From Achatina immaculata (Eukaryota > Mollusca > Gastropoda > Stylommatophora > Achatinidae): a stretch of DNA of 64,000 nucleotides. A program made the position numbers and the translations under genes. Shown piece after piece: positions 11,215 to 22,351 of this stretch (the first letter of the stretch is position 1; every line of letters begins with the position of its first letter). The notes under the pieces are model-generated. The model was given only the letters and a program-made list of their open reading frames with translations, was not told where the DNA came from and did no database searches. The stretch lies in NCBI GenBank assembly GCA_009760885.1, contig CM019691.1, positions 29,001,814 to 29,065,813 of the forward strand. Direction: 5' to 3'.

Positions 11215-11452
11215 CCAGTAAGTCATTTTGCATGTCCCTTGCAGAACTTTGCCTCCCTAACAGCTCCACTGTAGGCCTCTCCGTTGTAAGCAAGATATCC
11301 TGCTGCTGATGCGTCCATTTGCAGATTATCAACGATGTTTTGCAGTCATCTTCGCTTTGGTCTTCCTCTCTTGTTTTTCCATTATGTACTCTTTCAAGAC
11401 AGTTTTCCCTAAATTCTCATGACGTTTAATGTGTCCAAAATATTTAAGTTTT

Positions 11453-11463
11453 CTCTCTTTAAT
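11453..11463. other. Inner TSD, left copy (CTCTCTTTAAT)
   Basis: This matches 12043-12053 exactly. The string occurs once at this site in uninterrupted family A copies. Confidence 0.88.
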
Positions 11464-12042
11464 GGTTATAATTACTGTTAATTGCCGGAGAATTCGCTCT
11501 CCGCTCCAATGGCGTGCGTCTCAAACAGCCTCTGGCAGTCAAGTCCAGCTCCTGGCCTTTCCGTGGCAGAACTGTTTAAACTGACAGGAGAAGGGGCGAA
11601 GGCGAATATCTGGCGCCTGAAAACCAGACATTTAGGGTAGATGAGAGGCACGTTTGGTAGCTCATCTACTGCTGCTGGCGAGATTCTTCAACTGCCGTGT
11701 GTGGAGCGGTGCTCCTCCCGGCCAATGAAGAAAGGTGCAAATGGGGTTGCCGCGCGGCACCACTGCGGAAATGGTGGTAGAAAGGATAAAGCGAAACAAA
11801 CAGTCAAATCACGGCACATCTGGTCTTGAAAGTAGATGGTGGTGTATGATGCAGATGTACAAAAAGATGAAGAGAATGAGGAAAGTGGGCAGAAAAAAGA
11901 ATGGCAGAAAACGAGGTGGGCATATACAAATGAAGAAATTCGGGGACCACACGGGGGACCACGAGACTTAACGAGGACCACAGACGTAAATTCAGTAGGA
12001 TCACGGGGCGGTCTTGGTGGTAGAAGCGAAAGAAGAAGAAGA
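11464..12042 (+). mobile_element. 579-bp retroposon with (GAA)n tail, nested in RTE
   Basis: The block begins GGTTATAATTACTG and ends AGCGAAAGAAGAAGAAGA directly before the second TSD copy, the layout of a retroposed sequence with a simple tail. It is mosaic. Its first ~310 bp (CAGGAGAAGGGGCGAAGGCG, GCTCCTCCCGGCCAATGAAG) match, inverted, the block at 50730-51064, and its middle 113 bp match 9864-9976. I saw no pol III boxes. The open frame at 11641 (GTFGSSSTAAGEILQLPCVE) is shared with the 50.8-kb copy but ends at a mosaic junction and is not called as a gene. Confidence 0.75.
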
Positions 12043-12053
12043 CTCTCTTTAAT
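12043..12053. other. Inner TSD, right copy (CTCTCTTTAAT)
   Basis: The second copy of the inner 11-bp duplication. Confidence 0.88.
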
Positions 12054-12269
12054 CCTCTTTACTAGCCAACCTTATTCAGTATTAAGTTCTTGTAGTATGG
12101 ATATATTTGTCCTTTTTTTGTGTCCATGGTATTTGAAGAACTCTTCTGTAGCATTTACATTTAAAGGCATTTATGTGCTTCTCAGCTGTTTTATTAAGTG
12201 TCCAGGTCTCATAGGGATATGTTGCCATGGGAAAGATGCATGCTCTTAAAAATCTTATTTTTGTAGTTC

Positions 12270-12282
12270 TAAGAGTGGTGTA
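12270..12282. other. Outer TSD, right copy
   Basis: The second copy of TAAGAGTGGTGTA. Family A homology ends at its edge. Confidence 0.85.
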
Positions 12283-12472
12283 TACATGCAAATATAAGGA
12301 ACGCCAGTGTTGAAATGAGAACAATAAATAATAAAGTAAATTATATAAATAAGGTTTCTGATCTATAATCTCACTTTGGTAAAGTATTTTATAAATTCGT
12401 AGTGGACCTTTTTACAATAAACTTATATACCAGAAGAAAAGGCGTGCTTCGCTTTAAAAAAAATATCAGAAT

Positions 12473-12790
12473 TCAGAATCTGGCATCATCACATTCAGGA
12501 CAGTCCAATAAGTGCTCCTCAGAATACCCCAACATTCTCTGAAGCGTTTTTCTGCTAATGGTTCTTGTCAAATCTTGGTTGTTGATGAAACGTTCTCTCA
12601 CGAAGTTTAGATTTCCGGCCAGCGCCCCTTCCTCTATCATAACGTCACCAGTCTTCGTATATGCACATTGCCTATCCACTCTCTTCTCCTGATCCTCAAG
12701 CAGCCTGTACAAAACGGCCTTCCCGATGTCCTCCTTGTCCATTCTCAGCCTGCCTTGTATTTCAGCCGGTCCAGTCAATCTATCAGTCAA
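12473..12790 (-). CDS. Unrecognised 105-residue ORF
   Basis: The minus-strand frame is hydrophilic and non-repetitive. It contains KEDIGKAVLYRLLEDQEKRV, FVRERFINNQDLTRTISRKT and a terminal Cys pair in LLDCPECDDARF. The even charge and the helix-like DIGKAVLYRLLEDQEKR give it a more protein-like look than other frames here. I recognise no family. It could be a host exon or part of an unfamiliar transposon. No promoter or splice site was confirmed. Confidence 0.3.
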   Translation of the reverse strand: MTDRLTGPAEIQGRLRMDKEDIGKAVLYRLLEDQEKRVDRQCAYTKTGDVMIEEGALAGNLNFVRERFINNQDLTRTISRKTLQRMLGYSEEHLLDCPECDDARF

Positions 12791-14570
12791 CTCATTTCCA
12801 TGTACACCCCTATGCCCTAGACAGAAGCTTCACGTTATTCCCTTCACACGTGATTGTCCCAACAGAAGCTCCATGTTAATCCCTCATATGTGATTGTCCC
12901 AACAGGTTCACGTATTCGTTGAAGAAAACCTTTCACAATCTTCCTTAGCATGATCTGTGATTTTAAAAAAAAATTGCGGAAAAATGCGGAATGCAGAATA
13001 ACGGAATGCTTATTTAGGGATAGCCATCTTTGTGTGTAACTCGAGGTAATGTTGTGGCAGAGATAACAGCGGAGAAACTGCCGTTGCTGTACAGAAGCTG
13101 ACTAGGCGAGTCAATGTAATTATCGATATCTTGTCTGCTAGCATTCCCCTGTGCTGCGTTCACACGATGAGAGATGGAAATTCGGAAACCTAAGTCCAAA
13201 ATATGCTCGGTGTACTGAATGGATGCAAGGGGCGCAGCTGCTAACGCCCATGCGCTCTGATGCCGGGTTGGCGGCATGGGGTGTCTAGACTAGCCTCTTC
13301 TCTAGCTTGAGAGCTCTGCTGGAGTGACCCGATGATTTCCTCCACGGACTTTTTTAAAAAAGTACAATATTACTTCAAGGAGAAATTCTGAAAAATAACA
13401 TTAGAAATAGACAGCTTCAAACTTTTGGACGTGTAAGAAAGGTATAGTCATCATAAAGGTAGAAATGTTGGTCAGAGAAAGGGGAAAAAAGCCCCGTGCA
13501 TTGGTAGACATTATTTAGTAACAAGCAGATATAGCCATCAGAGGAGCAGATATGAAGCTGCTACAGTCTTCCAGCTAGACAGTGATGGCGAGAATTAACT
13601 GAAACATACTTTGTGATAAAGACTGTACAGATCTGAGCTCGTTGCAGGAATAATTGCTGTCATTTTATTTGTTTGTACTCGGAACTGGCACTCTAGAAAG
13701 AACTTTTTTTTTCCGCTTATTGGTCTAGCAGCGGATTAATACATTCATAATGATCGCGAGATTTAATAAATGAGGGAGCATGAATCGCAAGCGCGGAGTT
13801 AATTTGTGTTATATGGCGAGTAGAGATTTAACTATTATTATTATTATTTTATGCCCGACAATGGAGAAGTCGTTAGTTTATTATTTCGGTTTCGGAAGCA
13901 AAGAAACAGAGTGGAAATAATAATGATAATAATAATAATAATAATAATAATTATTATTGTCAGGGGGAATGAAATTGAAGAGAATACCTGTTCAGTTCGA
14001 CTGAAGCATAAACAGAGTACAGTATTAGACGGTGACTGTCTCGCAAAAGAATGTCGGTAAATTAGATGTCATTTAGTTAAAGGACGAGGATTTTAGAGAC
14101 TTGTAGAACCCGGTAATAAAAAAAAAAAATATATACCGAGCCAGACGGGCGGATGTGAGGCATCACAAGGTATATGACAGCGACACCAAAGCAAATATCC
14201 TTTGAGTGGGAGCGGGGGGGGGGGGGCGGATGGATGCCGATGAAGAAGAAAGCCGGAAACAGCTGACAAGAAAGCAAAAATATTTTACGTATAGTTTCAC
14301 TTACTTTAATATGAGCGCATTATGCAAGACAAGAAGGGATACGTGCGAAATGAAATAAGACGGCAAATGATGGGAACAACGCCTGTTCGAGGACTGCATC
14401 GAGAATCAGATTTGATCTGCATGTGATACTAGTGAAACCAGAACAGTCATCTGCAGATGCACACGGCTTGGAAACATCCGGGTATCGGGTGTGACAACCA
14501 CCAAGGAAAAAACAAAGTTGATAGAAAAAAGGGGGGGGGGGGTGAAAGACACACTGAGGTAACGTAGCGT
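12791..14570. other. Intergenic; AAT microsatellite and poly-G
   Basis: The minus-strand frame at 13014-13277 is open but unrecognised. An (AAT)n tract lies at 13917-13958, and G runs at 14213-14226 and 14531-14541. No gene is supported. Confidence 0.4.
13917..13958. repeat. (AAT)n microsatellite
   Basis: About 12 AAT units turn into ATT at the right end, so the tract can fold on itself. Confidence 0.85.
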
Positions 14571-15042
14571 AACTTTATCAATGAATGTTAGAAAACGAGT
14601 CCTAAAATGCTATATTGAACCTATCTTGTTATATGGAAGTGAATCATGGACAATAGGCAAGTCTGCACAAAAATCATTGGAAGCAGCAGAAATGTGGTTT
14701 ATTAGAAGAATGTTACGAATCCCCTGGACAGCAAAAATAACTAATGAAGAATGTATGAGAAGAGCTGGAGAGACAAAAAACCTTGTCAGAAAGATAAGAG
14801 AGAGACAATGTACTTTCATAGGACATGCAATGAGAAGAGGGGGCATTGAAAATATTATAACAACAGGAAAAATAGAAGGAAGAAGATCAAGAGGAATACC
14901 AAGAGAAATGATACTGGACAGTCTGACGGGATGGTGTGAGAGGAGATCACCAACTGAACTGATGGCCTGCATGAAGGATCGGGTACTCTGGAGAAGCATA
15001 ATAGCCAACGCCAGTCGGCACGGCACCTGATGATGATGATGA
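14571..15042 (+). mobile_element. RTE-like LINE 3' end, family B, intact frame
   Basis: An uninterrupted frame from 14581 to 15030 reads RKRVLKCYIEPILLYGSESW, EMWFIRRMLRIPWTAKITNE, RQCTFIGHAMRRGGIEN, EMILDSLTGWCERRSP and ends RSIIANASRHGT before a (GAT)n tail at 15028-15042. This is the C-terminal part of an RTE-type ORF after the RT palm. The palm and endonuclease are missing through 5' truncation. The absence of stops suggests it is younger than the copy at 4640. I did not find a clear TSD. Confidence 0.85.
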
Positions 15043-15547
15043 TGAGCTGAAGTTGGACGTGCTGGGCCAAAAGGCGTATAACCGCGACACAACAAAATGG
15101 ACGAACACATAAGACTGATAAAGGCAGTGATAGCGCCTGGACTTTTCCCAAACCAGTACAGTTGTATTTGTCTTTCATCTTGCATAAAGTACTTTCCGAA
15201 ACACCGGTTTTGTCATCACAATATTCGGTACCTTATATATATATATATTTTTTTTTTTTATTGTAGAAGTAAACACACTTTACAAACAGCGGGAACTAAA
15301 TGTTCGTGTGAAATTTTTTGTTCTTATTAGTCAAAGGCTCACATTGTGAACCGAAGTCAAAACTGGCCGATTCTCCTCCATGTAAATTGAGCATCATCAG
15401 TCCACTAGTCCGATTATCTTTCAAGCCGATTTCGCTGGTTGCTTTCCTACTATGTGTTTGATAATATAAACCGGTTACGGTAAACGACGACCTTCAAAAA
15501 TTTTGCTTTCTCTCTCTGTCTCCCTCTCTGTCTCTGTGTCTGTCTGC

Positions 15548-15548
<1 letters not shown>
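15043..15548. other. Intergenic, short TA and T tracts
   Basis: A TA run with poly-T lies at 15234-15260. No gene was found. Confidence 0.4.
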
Positions 15549-15739
<191 letters not shown>

Positions 15740-16112
15740 CACTTTCATTCTCTCTCTCTCTCACTCTCTCTCTCTCTTTCCCTCTGACCGCTAATTTGCC
15801 GGTAATGCTCGGTTAACGGCATCTCTGAATCGAGATATTGTGTTTCTTGGCGCTAAACACCGGCGCGGATATGTAACCTTCAGGGACGCGTACATAAACC
15901 TCTCGACATTAGCACTAGGGATACTGAAGTATAGTACTTCACGTGGTTTTGTAGACTGTTTTTAAACTGCTCTCTCTTTGTCAGGTCCGTTTCAGTTTCA
16001 GTTCTCGCTGTCTGAAGAATAGTTTGAATGTTATCTGCCCATGGAGTTTTCTCACAAGAAACCCAGCTGTCCAACTAGTGAACTCATAAGCTTAACCTCA
16101 TGGTCGATCATT
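15740..16112. other. Intergenic, CT-rich at left
   Basis: Nothing was recognised beyond the CT-rich run at 15748-15785. Confidence 0.4.
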
Positions 16113-16143
16113 GCACGGCACCTGATGATGATGATGATGATGA
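16113..16143 (+). mobile_element. Tail-only stub of LINE family B
   Basis: GCACGGCACCTGATGATG plus further GAT units matches only the last ~12 bases and tail of the copies ending at 5281 and 15042. It is consistent with an insertion that aborted almost at once, though the match is short. Confidence 0.5.
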
Positions 16144-16452
16144 GCGTATCTACTACCCAGGCTTCTCACCTTATCACTAGACCGATGTCTTGAACTCCGT
16201 GCGATGCTAATGGCATAAGCAGACAGATATGAAGAAGTGTAACTCTGCATACATCAGATCTATAGTTAACTTTCTGTCAGAGCCACTATAGCGTTATCTG
16301 TGCTAGCACTGTCAAGCGTATTATAAACAGTTTGCGTCCTAGTCACCCTGAGTAAGATTTCTAAAGTAATTTGTGTGTGTGTGTGTGTGTGTTCACTTAT
16401 TGTTTTATCTTATCAGTGAACAAGATTTTCGACTGAAATGTTAGATTTTGTT

Positions 16453-16755
16453 CCTTCTTGTCTTGTCTGTATTTTTCTTCATCTGTAATTTTCTTGTCTT
16501 GTCTGTATTTTTTCTTCATCTGTAATTTTCTTGTCTTGTCTGTATTTTTTCTCCATCTCTAATTTTCTTGTCTTGTCTGTATTTTTATTCATCTGTAATT
16601 TTCTTGTCTTGTCTGTATTTTTCTTCATCTGTAATTTTCTTGTCTTGTCTGTATTTTTTCTTCATCTGTAATTTTCTTGTCTTGTCTGTATTTTTTCTTC
16701 ATCTGTAATTTTCTTGTCTTGTCTGTATTTTTCTTTATCTGTAATGTTCTTGTCT
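16453..16755. repeat. 36-37-bp minisatellite, ~8 copies
   Basis: CTTGTCTTGTCTGTATTT recurs at 16457, 16493, 16530, 16567, 16603, 16639, 16676 and 16713. Length variation lies in the T run. A (GT)n tract precedes it at 16373-16391. Confidence 0.93.
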
Positions 16756-18554
16756 TTTGCAACACTGCTACACTTATCTTTGTCCACAATGACTTGGATA
16801 CTTTACGTTTTAGTGCACCGATACTTTTATCCATGCAGACTGGAGCAGATCAGTTATTTATGCACGGAATGATGAAAGTGTAACTGCACTGAAATACCCA
16901 GCATCAGGAACAACGGGTGCACAGCTCTGAAGCCTGAAGGGATTCTCCTGTTTTATTAAGGGAGCGGCCGTTAATGGATGAAAACAGAATGGCTAGCCAA
17001 TAGCGGTAAGCAGGCTAGGGGAAGGGAGACCAGTTTTGCATGGTAGAGCATAGTAGTGGTTTCTTTAAAAAAACCTGATACAAATTTCAGTGCAGTTGCA
17101 CTTTCATAAAAAAAACAAAAAAACAATCTCTCACGAGAAGTACAAAATACATCAAACAAGCCCAGATGTATGTGGCGTATGTATTCTGGCAGCCCCAAAC
17201 GACAATGCTACGGACGTGTGTTGTAACCTGCCTAGAGCTAGAGACTGGACACGCATGCGCGTTGACACAAAATATTTCTTAACATGTATCAGTACATCCA
17301 GCGCCACACACAAAGACCATGCATGTCTGCAGCAGCTGTTTCCAAAGTTTTTTTCTCGCTCACCTCCCCCCGCCTTCCCCCTTGTAAACTTCCCGCCCTG
17401 CTTAAGTCCCAGGTCACATTGTTAGCAATCTCTGAAACGTTTGCAATACTTTCTTAGCATATTCCACCGCCATGGAGGAAGGGGGGAATTATGGCGATCC
17501 TTGTCCCGATAGCCAGACTAGACCTGTTACTGGGGGGAGGGGGGGAGAAGGGGTACCAAGAGAGAGAGGTGGGAGAGGGTCTTGGTCGGAGATGGTTTTG
17601 ACAACCTTAACGCTAGCATGTCAGCTATGAGTAGTCGATTGCCAAATCAGACAACATATCCCTCTCTCTCTCTCCCTCCCTCCCCCCGCCGCCCTCTTTC
17701 GACATTCACAGAAACGTTTGTACAAGTAGAGATCGGAAGTGAAACTGACAAACATGGAATCTCGCATCACGGTGCAGACCTGCTGCAACAGTACACCGAC
17801 CTGCCACACATCATTGCTGCTGATACAAGCAACAGCTTCACATCTTCATTTGTTCTTCTGCGGTTCGCTGGTCTTTGACCACTTTTTCCATATGGAAAAT
17901 GCAAAAAAAAAACCCAACAAAACAAAACAAAACATGATCAGTGGTAATTTAGTGTGTAAAGTCCTCCTTTGTATCTGCCCGTGATAATTATCTGGTTCCA
18001 TGCACTGCTAAAGATGGAGGCATGTTAATGAGTATTTGTTTTCACCTGAAAAGAGGAGAGAGCGAACGGGTGGGGGGGGGGTGTGGAAGAGGTAAGAGTA
18101 TATAATGAACTTTGTGTAACAAAAATACTGGCACACGTTGGTTACACGTTCTTTCTTTCTTTTCTATTCTTTCTTTCTTCCCCAGCCAACCATACTACGT
18201 TCTAACATTATTGATTTCAGAGGTACATTTCCAACCTTATTAATATGTCCATGTATTTGAATATATGAAAACGTGTCGCGGTTGCTTATACTGTACACAT
18301 GATTCATGTAAGCTCAGCTGTCGTTATGTACGCATTGTATCTGGTTTATTTCTCTTCAGGGTCAGTCATTTTCTGCTTACTTTCATTAAACTATTGTTGT
18401 ATATGTAATAGTTTCTGTAGATTCTTTTAATTTCTGGCTATTTGTACTGAATCAGCCGCATATCATAGCTTGATTACGCTGTAGCGTTGGTCTCATAGTG
18501 TGTTGCTAAGCACTCTCATATTTTGCTGTGTTAAAAAAGAGTGTGTTTAATAAG
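16756..18554. other. Intergenic with simple runs
   Basis: G-rich sequence near 17533-17560, CT repeats at 17661-17685, and a G run at 18070-18080. The open frames here are incidental or unrecognised. Confidence 0.4.
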
Positions 18555-18905
18555 AGGAAGCGTCTTTGCTTAACATTTTGATTGGTTGATGTTTGTTAAA
18601 AATATTTTGATTGGCTGATATTTGCTTAACATTTTGATTGGCTGATATTTGCTCTACGTTTTGATTGATTGATATTTGGTTAATATTTTGATTTATTGGC
18701 ATTTGATTATTAACATTTTGATTTGATAGTATTTGATTACCATTTTGATTTCTTGATGTTTGCTTAACACTTTGATTGGCTTTTATTTGTTTAACATTTT
18801 TATTGGTTGGTTTTTGATTAGTGTTTGATTATTTGATATTTGCTCCATACTTTTGACTGGTTGGCATTCGCTGAACATTTTGATTGGCTAGTATGTTTGG
18901 TATTT
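18555..18905. repeat. Degenerate ~28-bp tandem repeat
   Basis: ACATTTTGATTGGCTGATAT TTGCT-like units recur about a dozen times with much divergence, making this an older array than the others. Confidence 0.8.
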
Positions 18906-20149
18906 GCTCCACACTTTCGATGGTATTCGCTGAACATTTGGTGTTTGTCTTTTTTTTTTTTACCATGATGGTTGCTTGGCTATTCCAATATAATGTTCTT
19001 TTTTTTAAAAATAATATTCAAAAATCTTTTCTTTTAGTATTTCTTTCTTGGAACATTTCGTGTTGTTTACAGTTTGCTTTGTTATGGCATAATCAGTGGA
19101 ACACAAATGTTGACATTTCCATCATTTTCAGTGTCTACAGTGCTGATCTTACACTCTTCAGTGCTCAGCCTGACTTAGCATAATCAGACCGTTCACTGTC
19201 TAGAGACGCGAGATCGCGGAACATTTGCGAGCTTTGCTTGCTCTGATCAATCGACGGATGTGCGAAAGTATATTAGAACTGATTTAAAAACAAAAGATTG
19301 CTCCATGTTAACTTAGCTTTCATGTGCGTGCATCTGAATGAATCATTTTCATTTTGTCAATAGTGTCAGCAGGCCACCGGCATTTTGACAAAACGATCGA
19401 TTTCGATGACTAATAGCACTAAAACAAAGTGGAATTTCATAACAAAATATCACGAGACCACTCATTTACTGTACAGAAAAGTGAAGCAGTAACGGTCAGG
19501 CACGAGGCAACGTCATCGAATGATCTGAAAGTGACGAAAAGCCACCAGATGTCAGTCAGTGGCTGTGACGTTTAGTCATCTGACAGTCAGTCTGGAAATT
19601 AGAGCTCCATCAGGGAAACTAGAGCTCCAACGGTGTATTTCGTTCGTCAGTTTTGAGTAGTTTTTACATATAACAGTGGTTTGTGTGCCCAATAAAAATG
19701 GATCTTGCGTTTCTAAGATGGAGGGGGGATCTTTCTTTCTTGTAGTGTCATTATAATGTTTTAATGTTTAGTAGGTATATCAAGCATCGTTTAAAAAGTT
19801 ATGAAATAAAAATGTGAGTAAAAACCAAGTCAAAAAAGAAAAAGAAGCTGATCCGTGTATTTTTAAACATTACACGGGGCATACTAAATATTTAAAACAT
19901 AATATAAATTAGAAGTGTCTCAGTATATCAGTGGATAAAGACAGAATAAAGTGGCACATTTGAGCAAGCTGAGGTTGGGATTTCCGATTAAGCACTGGCG
20001 GCAGGTCTCGTTTGACCGTTTCATGCTCTTCCAAGGTACACTCTGGTTGTTACGATATTCGATGTGGAGTTGGATTTCTTACGAGTAAAGAGGGGAGTGA
20101 GGGGAGTGAGGGACATACGAGAGTCGCAATTAAGTAATAAAATTCTTCC
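18906..20149. other. AT-rich intergenic DNA
   Basis: No domain or RNA was recognised. A short duplicate (AGAGCTCCAACGG / AGAGCTCCATCAGG) lies near 19600-19635. Confidence 0.4.
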
Positions 20150-20582
20150 AACAGCACAAATGTTCTGTGAGCCCCAACGGTAATTCTGTAGAAAGTCTGC
20201 CTACAACCACAAACAGTACAAACGTTCTGTGAGCCCCAACAGTAATTTTGAAGAAAGTCTGGCTACAACCACAAACAGCACAAACGTTCTGTGAGCCCCA
20301 ACAGTAATTCTGAAGAAAGTCTGGCTACAACCACAAACAGCACAAACGTTCTGTGAGCCCCAACAGTAAGTTTGAAGAAAGTCTGGCTACAACCACAAAC
20401 ACCACAAACGTTCTGTGAACCCCAACGGTAATTCTGAAGAAAGTCTGGCTACAACCACAAACAGCACAAACGTTCTGTGAGCCCCAACAGTAATTCTGAA
20501 GAAAGTCTGGCTACAACCACAAACAGCACAAACGTTCTGTGAGCCCCAACAGTAATTTTGAAGAAAGTCTGGCTACAACCAC
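20150..20582. repeat. 62-bp minisatellite, 7 copies
   Basis: ACGTTCTGTGAGCCCCAACA recurs at a period of about 60-62, each unit closing with GTCTGGCTACAACCACAAAC. Divergence is low. Confidence 0.93.
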
Positions 20583-20838
20583 CCCAGCTCTCGGATCCTT
20601 GTTCGCCAACAGTTTAACCTAAAGATATTATGACTTCTCTGCTTCCTTATCATCTCTCATACCAATTACTAAAAAAAAACAACCAAAACAGCAGGAACAA
20701 TAACCCCCCTCCCCACAAATATCTCTCAGTGTGTGAAAGAATTAACAAAATAAGTTTATTACGACAACATCAAGACACTCATCAATTAACACACACTATA
20801 CCAATAACGGTTCAACAACATTACACACATAAGGACCG
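20555..20838 (+). repeat. Dispersed ~280-bp repeat, copy 1
   Basis: The segment containing GGATCCTTGTTCGCCAACAG, GATATTATGACTTCTCTGCT and AAAATAAGTTTATTACGACA is matched in reverse complement at 60270-60540. It adjoins the 62-bp array and a TA microsatellite. It looks like a decayed transposon end, but I cannot name the class. Confidence 0.75.
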
Positions 20839-20859
20839 TATATATATATATATATATAT
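20839..20859. repeat. (TA)n at left Tc1 junction
   Basis: About ten TA units border the left end of the Tc1-like element. Confidence 0.85.
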
Positions 20860-20861
20860 GA

Positions 20862-22328
20862 TTTGTTACAAAAAAATAAACGCAACACAACTATAGTTGC
20901 AATGGACACCAAACTTCAAACTTGTATCAAAATTTTATTTTACGGAATCAGTGTTTCAATCTTGGCATGAAGAAACTTTAAAACTTTGACAATGAAATGA
21001 TGTTCATTAAATTTGGTTTGGACTTTTATTCTTTGCGACTGATGCCTCTGTTTCAATAAGATGTATGGCCTCCTCTGGCCTGTATCAGAGAACGACATCT
21101 CCTTGACGTGGATCCGATTAGTCGTTGAATCTGTTGTTGTGGGATGGCTGCCCACTCTTCCCGCATTGCAAGAGTCAACTGTTGGAGATTAGTTGGCGCC
21201 ACGTCTCGCTGGGAGACTTGTCTGTTCAGCTCATCCCATAAGTGTTCTATTGGGTTTATGTCTGATGACGTGGATGGCCACGGAATGGTTTGGACGTTGT
21301 TGTCAGCAGGAATTGGGTGGTGAGTTGTGCCACCATGAAGTCGAGCATCATCCTGCTGAAAAATCGACTCTGGTGAAGCCAGAAGTGTAAGGACGTGAGG
21401 ACGAAGAAATTCAGCGACGTATCGTTGGGCATTCAGGCATCCTTCATTTTGCAACAAGTAACTTCTTCCCATGAAGTTGATCGTCCCCCACACCAATACA
21501 CCTCCACCACTATGTGGAGAAGGCTCATCTACGCAGTTCTGGGCGTAGTGCTCATGGACTCCGCGGTAAACTCTTCTCCGCGTATCGTGTCGCTGGAGCA
21601 GAAAGAATGATTCATCACTAAACCAAACCCTACCCCAATCATTCGCAACGGTCCATTGACAATGCTGATTCGCCCAATGCAATCGGTTCTGGGGTCTCTA
21701 GCCCAGAGACCATCGTAGTGCAGCCGGTTCCTGACCGTTTGATCTTAAATTCAACGAGCTGCTGTCATTGACTGGACTGTTTATGTCGCAGATGTAAATA
21801 GATTCCTGAGGTAAAGCAGCCGTATGAAGCGGTCTTCGGCAGGAGTTGTGTCTATGGGTCTTTCACTGCGCGGCCGGTCTGCAACTGAACCAGTTTCTTT
21901 AAATTGTCTCCAAAGACGACTAATGGTGCTTCTAACCATATTAAATTGTCTGGTCACTACACTTTTGTGACTGTCCAGTCTGTAAGAGTCCAATGATGAT
22001 GAGTTGTTGCTCTGTAGTGAGATGAGTCATAATTACGCATTGAATTTTCAATGTATTCGAGGAGCGTCAGTCTATTATAGTCATTCAATAACATGGTCAG
22101 TGAGTTTTGTGTTGAGTAAGTTTCATGGGATTCTCGTGAACCTGTCATGAGTTATTGTTTAAAGTGCTGTTTTGATTAGTGTTGTTTTTCTGTGCTCATG
22201 AATCATCTGCTGAGTACAGTTCAGGTCAGCACGTGAAGTTAATGCCCAATTGAACAATTTGCCCTTGTCTGATCAGCAAACTTCGGTTTAAATCGCAAAA
22301 TCGTATTTGTTGCGTTTTTTTAAACAGT
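20862..22328 (-). mobile_element. Degenerate Tc1-like transposon
   Basis: The ends carry short imperfect inverted repeats: TGTTACAAAAAAATAAACGC on the left, and the complement of TTGCGTTTTTTTAAACAGT on the right. Both ends abut (TA)n tracts (20839-20859 and 22329-22351), consistent with insertion at a TA within a microsatellite. Tc1/mariner elements target TA. The length of about 1.47 kb fits a full element with one transposase gene, here broken. Confidence 0.82.
21053..22035 (-). pseudogene. Tc1-like transposase, DD34E, frameshifted
   Basis: The C-terminal 209 residues (21682 to 21053) are open. Asp in WFSDESFF is the first catalytic residue, Asp in FQQDDARLH the second (residue 111 of this frame), and Glu in INPIEHLWDEL the third (residue 146), giving DD34E spacing. 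The usual QDNARPH is QDDARLH. Upstream (21781-21993) a shifted frame holds the helix-turn-helix: VVTRQFNMVRSTISRLWRQF and the GSVADRPRSERP hook. Before it comes MTHLTTEQQLIIIGLLQTGQ in another frame. Stops after LFTSAT and at least two frameshifts prevent a full protein. The cut-and-paste DDE role is established for the family; this copy is inactive. Confidence 0.88.
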
Positions 22329-22351
22329 ATTATATATATATATATATATAT
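22329..22351. repeat. (TA)n at right Tc1 junction
   Basis: About eleven TA units, the other half of the presumed target microsatellite. Confidence 0.85.

Larger units (their letters stand above)
11215..12269 (-). mobile_element. RTE family A copy split by a retroposon
   Basis: The minus-strand 3' part (11225-11463) and 5' part (12043-12269) are consecutive pieces of family A. They cover TTKIRFLRACIFPMATYPYE, YRRVLQIPWTQKK and the IKRHEN-to-tail region. Homology breaks at CTCTCTTTAAT and resumes at the second copy of that string, so the 579-bp block between them was inserted later. The 3' tail is decayed. A 13-bp TSD surrounds the whole. Confidence 0.88.
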
